A DNA stretch of 38,713 bases from Microcaldota archaeon (GTDB lineage: Archaea; Micrarchaeota; Micrarchaeia; Micrarchaeales; Micrarchaeaceae). The notes under the pieces were generated by a model that saw nothing but the letters and a program-made list of their open reading frames with translations, did not search any database and was not told where the DNA came from. Of this stretch, positions 17,814 to 26,670 are shown in pieces (the stretch's first letter is position 1; every line of letters begins with the position of its first letter). A program made the translations under genes and the position numbers. The stretch lies in NCBI GenBank assembly GCA_021801905.1, contig JAKABJ010000004.1, positions 1-38,713 on the forward strand. The letters run 5' to 3'.

Positions 17814-18077
17814 ATGGAAGATGAATTTGGAACTGGAGGAGAGAGAAGAGAAAGAGGAAGGGGAATGAACATAAAGTCAAGTTACTTCCTGCCCAAGCCG
17901 GTCAAGATAGGGGATGAGGTTGAGATAAGCATAGATTCCGTAGCTGAAAAAGGCGATGGAATAGGAAGAAAGGATGGATTTGTAATATTTGTAAAAGGAG
18001 GAAAGCAGGGTGACAAATTAAAGATAAGGATAACTGATGTAAAGACAAGATTTGCTGTAGGAGAACCCCTGCAGTAA
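17814..18077 (+). CDS. TRAM-domain protein
   Basis: 'KIGDEVEISIDSVAEKGDGIGRKDGFVIFVKGGKQGDKLKIRITDVKTRFAVGEPLQ'. Confidence 0.9.
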   Translation: MEDEFGTGGERRERGRGMNIKSSYFLPKPVKIGDEVEISIDSVAEKGDGIGRKDGFVIFVKGGKQGDKLKIRITDVKTRFAVGEPLQ

Positions 18078-18162
18078 AAATTTGTGATGTAGCATTTTAT
18101 TTTTGATGCGGTTGCATCTATGGCAATTTTTATGTTTGAGCAGAGACTGTGAAGGTGTATAA

Positions 18163-20625
18163 TTGGACAATAAGGATAGCGAAGATGTTCAAACGAAGTG
18201 GATTTCCTACTGGGAAAGCTCCGGGCTTTTCAAATTTGACAGCAAGGAGACTGAGAAGCCGCTTTTTGTAATAGACACGCCTCCCCCTTTTACAAACGGA
18301 AAACTGCATCTGGGGCATACCTTCTGGGTCTGCTATGCAGATGCGATAGCTAAGTATAGAAAGATGGCGGGATACAATGTGCTCCACCCAGTAGGCTGGG
18401 ACACGCATGGCTTTGCCACCGAACTGGCAGTAGAAAAGCAATACGGAAAGGGGCTGAGCAGGGAGGACTTCTATTCTAAATGCCTTGACCTGTCCATGGC
18501 AAACATAAAAGAAATGAAAGACATGATGAAACTGCTTGGAGCTACGTTTGACAGCTCATTAGAATACACGACCACCAGCAAAGACTATGTATCTAAAGTG
18601 CAACTCTCCCTTCTTGAGATGCACAAAAAAGGACTTATCTATCTAGGAGTTCATCCTGTAGAGTGGTGCACGAGATGCGTATCAGGAATCTCAAGAGAAG
18701 AGACGGAAGAGCGCGAAGAAGAATCAATGCTGCATCATATTGAGTTTATGATTGCTGATGGTACTGGTGAGAGTGGCAGTTTGATAATAGCGACATCGAG
18801 GCCAGAGATGCTGCACGCATGCGTAGCCATAGCAGTAAACGGATCTGACAGCAGGTATTCCGGCCTTGTAGGAAAGTCTGTTAAAACCCCAATCTATGGG
18901 AAGACGGTTAAGATAATATCAGATGCAGGTGTGGACATCGAGTTTGGAAGCGGGGCAGAGATGATCTGCACATTTGGAGACAAGGCAGACATAGCAATGT
19001 TCTACAGGCATAAGCTGGAGCTAATAGAGGCAATAGACGAGAAAGGCGCGCTTATCAATGCCGGAGAGCTGAATGGAAAGAGCTTGCTAGAAGCGAGAAA
19101 GCTTATTGTTGAAATGCTCTCTAAAGCCGGAGCCCTGAAAAAAAGCGAAAATATAAAGCATACGATAAAAGTCCATGATAGGGACGGCTGCCCTATAGAG
19201 CTGGTATCTTCAAAACAGTGGTTCCTGAAGATAAAGGAGAGCGCAGAGGAGATAAAGAGCGCAGCGCACGAGATTACATGGATACCTGAAAATACGAGGC
19301 AGAGGCTTGACGACTGGGCGAATTTTATAGAATGGGACTGGAACATATCAAGGAACAGAATATTTGGAACGCCGATACCTTTCTGGAGATGCGAAAAGTG
19401 CGACAATATAATTGCGCCTTCCAGGGAGATGCTGCCAATAAACACCTTAAAAGACCGGCCAAAGGAAGATAAGTGCCAGAAATGCGGAGGGAATATTATA
19501 GGCACTCCAGACACCGCAGATGTGTGGATAGACTCTTCCATTACCCCATTGGTGATAGCAGGCTGGCCAGACAACAAGGAGCTGTTTAAGAGGGCTTTCC
19601 CTGCCTCTGTGCGTATACAGGGCGCAGACATAGTAAGAACTTGGGCTTTCTACACGATATATAGGATGCTTATGCTGACCGGAAACAAGCCTTTTGAGAG
19701 CATAGTTGTCCACGGGCTTATTCTTGGAACAGATGGAAAAGAGATGCATAAGCGCTTTGGAAACGGGATAATGCCGGACGAGCTTATGAAAAAATACCCT
19801 GTTGATGCGATACGCCTTTGGGTTGCGCTTAGCGGGGCACTGGGCAAGGACAAGCCTTTTTCTTACGCAGAGATGGACTACGCAAAAAGCTTCTTGACAA
19901 AATTCAAGAACAGCATTGCATTTGTGGAGCTTGCGCTTAAGAAAGGTAAGCTTCCAGAAAACGAAGAGGAACCATCAAGACATTTCAATATCTTTGATAT
20001 TTGGATACTGAATAGGCTGAATGCAGTAATAAAGGAAGTGGTAGAGGCATACGACTCATACTCTTTGCACGTTGCAATAGGCACTGCAATATCCTTCTAC
20101 TGGCACGAATTCGCAGATTATTATATAGAGAACGTAAAGCACAGGATATACACAGAGGACAAGAGCGAAAATGCAGAGGCAAGCAGGTCTGCCGCTCTTT
20201 TCACACTGAAGTACGTGGTCTACGGAGCATTGAGGATATTCGCCCCAGTTATGCCTTTTACATGCGAGGAGATGAATTCTAAGTTTACAGAGAAGAGCAT
20301 CTTCTCGATGAAGTTCCCGGAATACAAGAAAAGGGATTCGCCTTCAGATTACGTTATAAACGGCATTGTTTTCAAGAGCGCCATTGTAGACATAGAACCC
20401 GATAGCGTGGCCGTTATGCTGAATAATATAATCTCGCAGGTGAGGCGCGCCAAGGCATCTGCAAGGTTAGCGCTGAACAAGGAGATAGCATCAATAAATA
20501 TAAATGTTCCTGAACAATACTATAACGCCGTTGCTGCGTCCGAGGAGGACCTGAAGCGGATATTGAAGTCGGTTAAGATAGAATTAAAAGGCAGCGACGA
20601 GCTGTCGGTTTCTATAAATGTATAA
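18163..20625 (+). CDS. valS: Valyl-tRNA synthetase (TTG start)
   Basis: 'DTPPPFTNGKLHLGHTF' (HIGH), 'DVWIDSSITPLVIAGWP', 'RIQGADIVRTWAFYTIYRMLMLTG'; KMSKS replaced by EMHKR. Confidence 0.88.
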   Translation: MDNKDSEDVQTKWISYWESSGLFKFDSKETEKPLFVIDTPPPFTNGKLHLGHTFWVCYADAIAKYRKMAGYNVLHPVGWDTHGFATELAVEKQYGKGLSREDFYSKCLDLSMANIKEMKDMMKLLGATFDSSLEYTTTSKDYVSKVQLSLLEMHKKGLIYLGVHPVEWCTRCVSGISREETEEREEESMLHHIEFMIADGTGESGSLIIATSRPEMLHACVAIAVNGSDSRYSGLVGKSVKTPIYGKTVKIISDAGVDIEFGSGAEMICTFGDKADIAMFYRHKLELIEAIDEKGALINAGELNGKSLLEARKLIVEMLSKAGALKKSENIKHTIKVHDRDGCPIELVSSKQWFLKIKESAEEIKSAAHEITWIPENTRQRLDDWANFIEWDWNISRNRIFGTPIPFWRCEKCDNIIAPSREMLPINTLKDRPKEDKCQKCGGNIIGTPDTADVWIDSSITPLVIAGWPDNKELFKRAFPASVRIQGADIVRTWAFYTIYRMLMLTGNKPFESIVVHGLILGTDGKEMHKRFGNGIMPDELMKKYPVDAIRLWVALSGALGKDKPFSYAEMDYAKSFLTKFKNSIAFVELALKKGKLPENEEEPSRHFNIFDIWILNRLNAVIKEVVEAYDSYSLHVAIGTAISFYWHEFADYYIENVKHRIYTEDKSENAEASRSAALFTLKYVVYGALRIFAPVMPFTCEEMNSKFTEKSIFSMKFPEYKKRDSPSDYVINGIVFKSAIVDIEPDSVAVMLNNIISQVRRAKASARLALNKEIASININVPEQYYNAVAASEEDLKRILKSVKIELKGSDELSVSINV

Positions 20626-20654
20626 TAAGTTAACAGAGTGATTTAACGGCAAGA

Positions 20655-21110
20655 ATGCACACAAAGAAAAAAGGAAAATCAAGCTCGAGAAAGCTCAGGA
20701 TGGAAGAAGCTGAAGCAAAGAGCGGGCTTGGAAAGGAAGAGATAGAGAAGCTCATAGTCTCGTATGCAAAAAGCGGCATGCCTGCAGAACTTATAGGCGA
20801 AACGCTAAAGAAAAAGCATAATGTATTGTATATAAGAAAGGAAACAGGCAAAAGGCTTATGCAGATAATAAAGGAGAACAATTTGGAATCTTCTCTGCCT
20901 CCGGATATGCTGCAGCTGGTAAAAAAGGCGGTAAACATAAGGGAGCACCTTTCTTCCAACAAAAGCGATGTTCACAACAGGATAAGGCTTGGCAGGATAG
21001 AATCAAAGATTTGGAGGCTGGTCAGGTACTACAAAAAAGAGGGAGTGCTCAGCAGAGACTGGAAATACGATCCATCAACTGCAGAGCTGATAATAAGAGG
21101 AAAAGCGTGA
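20655..21110 (+). CDS. rps15: 30S ribosomal protein S15 (archaeal type)
   Basis: N-terminal 'MHTKKKGKSSS', 'IRLGRIESKIWRLVRYYKKEGVLSRDWKYDP'. Confidence 0.92.
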   Translation: MHTKKKGKSSSRKLRMEEAEAKSGLGKEEIEKLIVSYAKSGMPAELIGETLKKKHNVLYIRKETGKRLMQIIKENNLESSLPPDMLQLVKKAVNIREHLSSNKSDVHNRIRLGRIESKIWRLVRYYKKEGVLSRDWKYDPSTAELIIRGKA

Positions 21111-21117
21111 TTTTAGC

Positions 21118-21684
21118 ATGGCGATTCAAAAAGGCATAGACAAATGGAAAACCAAAAAATGGTTTACAGTATACGCTCCGAAAGCATTCGAGGAAAAGAA
21201 GATATGCGAGATACCTGGCGAGGACGAAAAGGCGGTGCAGGGCAGGAAGATAAAAGTAAGCCTTGACACTCTTACTCACAAGCCTCAGCATTCGATATCC
21301 AATGTTATAATGAGAGTAGAGAGCGTGAATGGAGACTCTGCACATACAAAGCTCGTAATGATAGAGGAGGTCTATAGCTACATAAGATCCCTTGTGAGGA
21401 GGTATAGAAGCGTTTCATCGGTTGTTGTACCTGTAAAATCTAGCAGCGGGGATTCTTTTGTAATAAAGGCCATGGCTATAACAAAGGAGAGAACTGCGGC
21501 ATCAAGGCTGAAAGCGATAAGAAAGATTATCGAGGAGAGGATAAAGGAGCTCTCTGCAGAGAACAGCTCTGACTGGATAGTAAAGTCCGTTATAGAAGGC
21601 ACGATGCAGGCAGACCTTCACGAAAAGGCCAATAAGATAGCGCAGATAGGAAAAATAGAGATAAGGAAAATAGAAATAATGTGA
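21118..21684 (+). CDS. rps3ae: 30S ribosomal protein S3Ae
   Basis: 'KWKTKKWFTVYAPKAFEEKKICEIP', 'SIRSLVRRYRS'-type core, 'KIGKIEIRKIEIM'. Confidence 0.92.
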   Translation: MAIQKGIDKWKTKKWFTVYAPKAFEEKKICEIPGEDEKAVQGRKIKVSLDTLTHKPQHSISNVIMRVESVNGDSAHTKLVMIEEVYSYIRSLVRRYRSVSSVVVPVKSSSGDSFVIKAMAITKERTAASRLKAIRKIIEERIKELSAENSSDWIVKSVIEGTMQADLHEKANKIAQIGKIEIRKIEIM

Positions 21685-21695
21685 TTTTCTACTTC

Positions 21696-22031
21696 TCAGC
21701 TAATTGCTATGAAAAACACTCCTATAGTTATTACTACAACACCCGCCCATCTTAGCAAGGAAACCTGTTCTGACAGGATGAAATATGCAAAGAGAGTCGC
21801 AAGTATGTAGCTCAATCCTCCTATACCGTACGCCCAGCTCAAATGAACCCTGCTTAGCACATAGAAGTATATGAGCGTGGAGACGATATATGCTACAAAA
21901 CCGCCCAGAAGCCATAATGGAAGCACGCCGCTGTTTGTTGGAAGGGCGTATTTGAATAGCAGCTGCCCGATAGCCCCAAGGGCGGTAGATCCCAGGAGCA
22001 TGGAGAGATTCTTTGTCTTTTCATTTGCCAT
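21696..22031 (-). CDS. SMR/EamA-like small membrane transporter
   Basis: 4-TM 111-aa protein; 'GAIGQLLFKYAL', 'LSWAYGIGGLSYILATLFAYFILSEQVSLLRWAGVVVITIGVFFI'. Confidence 0.8.
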   Translation of the reverse strand: MANEKTKNLSMLLGSTALGAIGQLLFKYALPTNSGVLPLWLLGGFVAYIVSTLIYFYVLSRVHLSWAYGIGGLSYILATLFAYFILSEQVSLLRWAGVVVITIGVFFIAIS

Positions 22032-22042
22032 AAGACCACACG

Positions 22043-22399
22043 CTAGAGCGAAATAGCTATTATGCTTATCCCTATAAAGATCAAGGCCATGCCTATTATG
22101 CGCTTTGCTCCTATTTTCTCTTTCAGCACAAACCCGGAAAGAAGCGTCACGAATATGAATGTGCTTGCAAAGGTCGGGTATACTATAGATAGCTGTGACT
22201 TGGAGAGGGCAAAAAGGTATATTACCAGGCTTATTGCATATCCAAAAAGCCCAAGAAGGACATTTTTTTTCATGAAGACATTTATCATGTCTCTTGTGCT
22301 TTCTATCCTTTTCCCTATGTTTTTCTTGTATAGGATTTGGGAGAAGGATGCGATCAACGCCGCAACAAGTGTTATTAATATTACTAAATAAATATTCAT
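22043..22399 (-). CDS. SMR/EamA-like small membrane transporter (second, paired)
   Basis: 4-TM 118-aa; 'ASFSQILYKK', 'SIVYPTFASTFIFVTLLSGFVLKEKIGAKRIIGMALIFIGISII'. Confidence 0.8.
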   Translation of the reverse strand: MNIYLVILITLVAALIASFSQILYKKNIGKRIESTRDMINVFMKKNVLLGLFGYAISLVIYLFALSKSQLSIVYPTFASTFIFVTLLSGFVLKEKIGAKRIIGMALIFIGISIIAISL

Positions 22400-22417
22400 T
22401 ATCTCACCAGTGGCTGC

Positions 22418-22672
22418 ATGAACAATATTAAAGAGACCATAAACATAGCTCTTTCCATAATAACAGTTGTTTTATTCGTAATTGCAATAGTCGTATTTAT
22501 AGATTATGGTGGTAATGCCGTATTCTATGCTGTTGTTGTGCTTGCCATCGCGCTGGGCTTTGTGAATGCCTGGCTTATATCAAAAAGCACAGAAACAAAA
22601 AGAGGAGCACCACAAAAAATGAGGAGAGCATCAGCAAGAAAAGGACGAAGAAGCACAAGGCGGAGAAGGTAA
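22418..22672 (+). CDS. small two-TM protein with Arg/Lys-rich C-terminal tail
   Basis: 84 aa; two hydrophobic segments then 'KRGAPQKMRRASARKGRRSTRRRR'; ends 2 nt before topA. Confidence 0.65.
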   Translation: MNNIKETINIALSIITVVLFVIAIVVFIDYGGNAVFYAVVVLAIALGFVNAWLISKSTETKRGAPQKMRRASARKGRRSTRRRR

Positions 22673-22674
22673 GC

Positions 22675-24867
22675 ATGAAAACTCTTATAATAGCCGAGAA
22701 GCCCAGCGTTGCGCTTAGGATTGCATCTGCAATAGGAGGCAACAAGACTTCCCAGAAAAAAACCAAGGACAAAGTCTCGTATTATGAGATAGAAGACGGC
22801 AAAAATTCGGTCTATGTGGTTGCTGCAGTTGGACACCTTTTCACAATAAAGCAGAAAGAGAAGAATACAGGATATCCTGTGCTTGACGTGGAATGGGCGC
22901 CTTCATACTCTGTTGGAAAGTTATCAGGATACACGAAAAAATACCTTGACTGCATAACATCAGTTGCGAAAGGCTGCAGTTTTTTCATAAATGCATGCGA
23001 CTACGACATAGAAGGCACCGTGATAGGCACAAACATAATAAAATTCATCAATAATGGCAGGCTGGACGCCACATCTAAGCGAATGAAGTTCTCTACCACA
23101 ACAACAAAAGACCTTGTTGAGGCATATTCGAAAATGTCTAAATTGGACTTGAATAACTTTTATGCAGGGGAAGCAAGGCACATGCTTGACTGGATATGGG
23201 GGATAAACCTAAGCAGGGCGCTTACAACTGCGCTTGTTGGAAGGAGCTTCAGCAGGTCTCTCAGCATAGGCAGGGTGCAGGGCCCGGCACTCGCCATACT
23301 TGCAAACCTTGAGATTTCAATAATGAACTTTGTCCCAAAGCCTTTCTGGAGGGTATCCGCTTATATAAAGGGTGCTGAGTTTTTCTCTATAAGAGGGGAC
23401 ATACAGGAAAAGGCGGTTGCTGAGCAGGCTTATGGTAAGATAAACGGGGCCGGTTCTGGAATTGTTGAGTCTGTAGAGACAGTAGAAAGAAAAGTAAACC
23501 CATACCCTCCTTTCGACCTTACTTCGCTGCAGATGGAGAGCAGCAGGGCGCTGAGGATGGACCCTACAAGGACGCTGGCTGTGGCACAGTCTCTTTACGA
23601 GAAAGCCTACATATCCTATCCAAGGACGTCATCGCAGAAACTGCCGCAGAGCCTCGGCCTTAAAGGCATAATAAAAGAGATATCACGCAACCCAGCTTAC
23701 GGCAAACTTGCAAAAATGCTAATTGATGCCGGAAGATACAGCCCTGTAGAAGGGCAGAAAAATGATGAGGCGCATCCGGCGATATTTCCAACAGGCGTAA
23801 TGCCTGAAGGGCTGGACCAGGAAGAGGCAGCGCTTTACGACATGATTGTGAGGCGCTTCCTTTCCTGCTTTGCAGAGCCGGGAATTGTGGCAAGGCTCAA
23901 GGTCATCTGCGATTTCGGAGGGGAAAAACTGCAGGCAAACGGATCAAGGATGATAACACAGGGATGGCTTGAATATTACACGTATACAAAGCTTGAAGAG
24001 AAGGAGCTGCCACGTTTCTCGAAAGGCGAAAAAGTATCTGCAAATGATGCAAATATAAAGGAGCTGCAGACCCAGCCTCCAAAAAGGTACTCCAAGGCTA
24101 CGCTCGTTTCCGAACTGGAGAAAAGGAATCTCGGAACCAAGGCAACACGTGCAGCCATAGTTGACACTTTGTTTAGGAGAAATTACATAGAAGGCACAAG
24201 CATCAAAGTTACAAAATTTGGCATGGTTGTTTACAACACCCTTAAGAAAAACTGCTCGATGATAGTTGACGAAGAGACTACAAAAAGGCTTGAAGAGGAC
24301 ATGGAGGAGATATCAAGAGGCAATAAGAGCGAATCGGAAGTTGTTGATGAGGGCAAGCAGATGCTGCTTGATGCCATAAAGTCATTTGACCAGCATAAAG
24401 AGCAGATTTCAGAAGCAATGAGAAAAGGGCTCTATGAGAGCGAGATACTGGGCAAATGCCCTAAAGACGGAGGCGATCTTGTCATAAAAAGGTCGAAAGC
24501 TGGAAAATACTTTGCAGCATGCAACAATTATCCTAAATGCGCCAATACCTATTCATTGCCGCAGGGCGCCAAGATACTCCCAACTGGGAATACTTGCGAG
24601 CATTGCAATACTCCGATAATAAAAGTTATAAGAAAGGGCAGGCGTCCTTTTGAAATGGATTTGGACCCTAACTGCATAACCAAAAAAGAATGGGCTAAGG
24701 AAGTACCAGCCCCGCTACCGGCCTCTTTGGTTGCTGCTGAAAAGCCAGCCATTGAGATAAAGACAAAACCGGCCAGGAAGAAAGCGGGAGTTGCAGCCCG
24801 GAAGAGACAGACCCAGAGAAAAAAATCTTCCAGAAAGACCAAGAGCATTGACGGTGCTGATGAATGA
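22675..24867 (+). CDS. topA: DNA topoisomerase I (type IA, archaeal)
   Basis: 'LIIAEKPSVALRIASAIGG', 'ISYPRTSSQKLP', C-terminal Zn ribbons 'CPKDGGDLVIKRSKAGKYFAACNNYPKC', 'CEHCNTPII'. Confidence 0.95.
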   Translation: MKTLIIAEKPSVALRIASAIGGNKTSQKKTKDKVSYYEIEDGKNSVYVVAAVGHLFTIKQKEKNTGYPVLDVEWAPSYSVGKLSGYTKKYLDCITSVAKGCSFFINACDYDIEGTVIGTNIIKFINNGRLDATSKRMKFSTTTTKDLVEAYSKMSKLDLNNFYAGEARHMLDWIWGINLSRALTTALVGRSFSRSLSIGRVQGPALAILANLEISIMNFVPKPFWRVSAYIKGAEFFSIRGDIQEKAVAEQAYGKINGAGSGIVESVETVERKVNPYPPFDLTSLQMESSRALRMDPTRTLAVAQSLYEKAYISYPRTSSQKLPQSLGLKGIIKEISRNPAYGKLAKMLIDAGRYSPVEGQKNDEAHPAIFPTGVMPEGLDQEEAALYDMIVRRFLSCFAEPGIVARLKVICDFGGEKLQANGSRMITQGWLEYYTYTKLEEKELPRFSKGEKVSANDANIKELQTQPPKRYSKATLVSELEKRNLGTKATRAAIVDTLFRRNYIEGTSIKVTKFGMVVYNTLKKNCSMIVDEETTKRLEEDMEEISRGNKSESEVVDEGKQMLLDAIKSFDQHKEQISEAMRKGLYESEILGKCPKDGGDLVIKRSKAGKYFAACNNYPKCANTYSLPQGAKILPTGNTCEHCNTPIIKVIRKGRRPFEMDLDPNCITKKEWAKEVPAPLPASLVAAEKPAIEIKTKPARKKAGVAARKRQTQRKKSSRKTKSIDGADE

Positions 24868-25424
24868 TGCTTTCAAACGCTTATAGGAAAATGAAAAGGG
24901 GGCCGCAGGTGATGCTGCCAAAAGACATAGGAGTGATAATCGCTTATTCTGGAATATCAAAATCTAGCGCGTGCGTAGATGCTGGAACCGGAAGCGGCTG
25001 GCTTGCAGTCTCTCTTGCAAGGGTTGCTGGAAAGGTTACAAGCTATGACCAAAGGGAGGATTTCCTGGCCATTGCTGAAAAAAACAGGGAGATGGAACGC
25101 CTAGAAAACCTTGAGCTAAAGCTTGGGGATGTGAGGAAAAGCATAGCCGAGAGGAACGTTGACTTAATTACGCTGGATATGCCGAATTCGGAAAAGGCGC
25201 TCTCTAATGCAAAAAAAGCGCTGAAGGCAGGAGGCTATGTTGCCGGATACCTGCCGCATATGGAACAGGTCAAAAGGTTTGTATCAAAGCTTAACTCATT
25301 GAAATTTCATGACGTTTATATTACAGAGATAATAGAGAGGGACATGCTGGTAAGAGAGGAAGGGATGCGGCCCTCTACAAAAGGGGTCTGGCATACGGGC
25401 TATCTTGTATTTGCACAGAAGTGA
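24864..25424 (+). CDS. trmI: tRNA (adenine-N1)-methyltransferase (TrmI family)
   Basis: 'GPQVMLPKDIGVIIAYSGI', 'CVDAGTGSGWLAVSLARVAGKVTSYDQREDF', 'ITLDMPNSEKAL'; ATGA overlap with topA. Confidence 0.88.
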   Translation: MMLSNAYRKMKRGPQVMLPKDIGVIIAYSGISKSSACVDAGTGSGWLAVSLARVAGKVTSYDQREDFLAIAEKNREMERLENLELKLGDVRKSIAERNVDLITLDMPNSEKALSNAKKALKAGGYVAGYLPHMEQVKRFVSKLNSLKFHDVYITEIIERDMLVREEGMRPSTKGVWHTGYLVFAQK

Positions 25425-25493
25425 TATAATTAACTGTGGAATTAGCAGATCTGGTCTGCTTCAACCGATTTTGCATCGGCAGGGCTTTGAAGA

Positions 25494-26060
25494 TTAAGTT
25501 TTGACTCTCAAGATCTTGCAGTACCTGTCAAACTCAATATCTTGGCTTGCTAATTTTTTCAGCTCTGCATTAAGGGGAAGTTTGGGCACAAAATTGATCT
25601 TTGGTTTAATCTCTCTTATCTTGTTGGATGGGTATATAAGAACAGGAGGAGCTGGTGAGACCATATCCTTTAGCCTGGCGGAATACTTTGAGTTGCCTTC
25701 AGCATCGGCCACTATGATTTCCAGATAGGGATGCGTCCATTCCCACATGGCAGCCCAGCAGGTAAAGCATCCTGGAAAAATTTCTATTTCGTTATGCCCG
25801 GCGTCCTGGAATATTTCCACCATGCGCCTAAAATCAGTGCCATTATATCCTTCTGCCAGGGCTCTTACAATCCCTACCTCCTCGGCATGCAGCCCTTTGT
25901 GGCCGTATGTCTCCATATTAAATCCTCCAAATGCCTTCCCATCCCACATCTGAAAAGCTACCCCTACCGAGGACCTGAAGGTCCTGGCCATGCTCCTGTA
26001 ATGCTGTGCTGTTTTTATTAGATCCTTTATCTCTTTTGACTTGCTTGTCAAATTTCCCAC
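25494..26060 (-). CDS. Cytidine deaminase-like protein
   Basis: 'VGVAFQMWDGKAFGGFNMETYGHKGLHAEEVGIVRAL' and 'FPGCFTCWAAMWEW' (HAE ... CxxC). Confidence 0.75.
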   Translation of the reverse strand: MGNLTSKSKEIKDLIKTAQHYRSMARTFRSSVGVAFQMWDGKAFGGFNMETYGHKGLHAEEVGIVRALAEGYNGTDFRRMVEIFQDAGHNEIEIFPGCFTCWAAMWEWTHPYLEIIVADAEGNSKYSARLKDMVSPAPPVLIYPSNKIREIKPKINFVPKLPLNAELKKLASQDIEFDRYCKILRVKT

Positions 26061-26099
26061 CGCACATTAATGCCATTTTAAGAATATAAGCTTTTAGAT

Positions 26100-26310
26100 T
26101 TCTCAGCGCACGCAACTTTCCTTTAATGTTGTGGAATTTTATGAGAGCTTGCGCTGGAGGGTTAAAAAGTCGGGCGTATGCATGTGCATACGCCACGGGT
26201 GGATGAGAATAGGGTTGTTGCAGAATACGCGTAAAACTTCCAAAAAGGAAGTGTATGTAATTAAATTAAAGTCATTTATAAAGATTTGCTTTTATCGTTT
26301 TTACCATAGT
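26100..26310 (+). ncRNA. Candidate structured intergenic RNA (unknown class)
   Basis: CTCAGCGCA/TGCGCTGGAG (26102-26110/26150-26159), CGCAAC/GTTGTG nested inside, GGCGTATGCA-TG-TGCATACGCC (26173-26194), ACTTCC/GGAAGT (26236-26252); TATA-like before, T-rich after. Confidence 0.3.
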
Positions 26311-26316
26311 ATATGG

Positions 26317-26643
26317 CTATCTGCCCCTTGCCCCGGCCTTATATCTCTTTATCAGGGCAATTGCGTGATCGATAGCCTTTCTCACATCCTGCTTGGTTCT
26401 TGCTCCTGTGCATATGATCTTCCCGTTCTTGAAAAGGAGAAGCGCGGATTTTGGGTCATGGACCTTGAATATCGCCCCTGGGAACTGCTCTGGCTCATAA
26501 TCTATGTCTCTTGAGAGTTTTGCAAGGCCGTAAAGGTCTAAGTCTGTATGCAATTCTGCATGGGCAACAATATTTACTATAGTATATGTTGGCTTAAGCA
26601 CTATGTGCTTGCCAGATTTTTTTACTGCCATATAAACACGCAA
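26317..26643 (-). CDS. Single-repeat TATA-binding protein (half-TBP)
   Basis: 'IVNIVAHAELHTDLDLYGLAKLSRDIDYEPEQFPGAIFKVHDPKSALLLFKNGKIICTGARTKQDVRKAIDHAIALI' matches one TBP repeat; only one repeat before the TAG. Confidence 0.9.
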   Translation of the reverse strand: MRVYMAVKKSGKHIVLKPTYTIVNIVAHAELHTDLDLYGLAKLSRDIDYEPEQFPGAIFKVHDPKSALLLFKNGKIICTGARTKQDVRKAIDHAIALIKRYKAGARGR

Positions 26644-26662
26644 TTCATTTCTTATCTAAAGG

Positions 26663-26670
26663 TATAAATA
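26663..26670. promoter_or_regulatory. TATA-like element TATAAATA in the divergent half-TBP/eL21 intergenic region
   Basis: Most conspicuous TATA-like box in the 60-bp spacer; plausible distance to both starts (TATTTATA on minus). Confidence 0.45.

Noticed and set aside
26131-26514. 127-aa plus-strand ORF running from the intergenic hairpins into the half-TBP gene
   Set aside because: About half is antisense to the well-supported TBP repeat; no motif; start lies inside a structured region.
26317-26643. Possibility that the half-TBP is a truncated pseudogene of a normal TBP
   Set aside because: The repeat is intact with all key motifs, has its own start and a basic C-terminal end, and flanking DNA shows no degenerate second repeat. 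Read-level checking is still needed.
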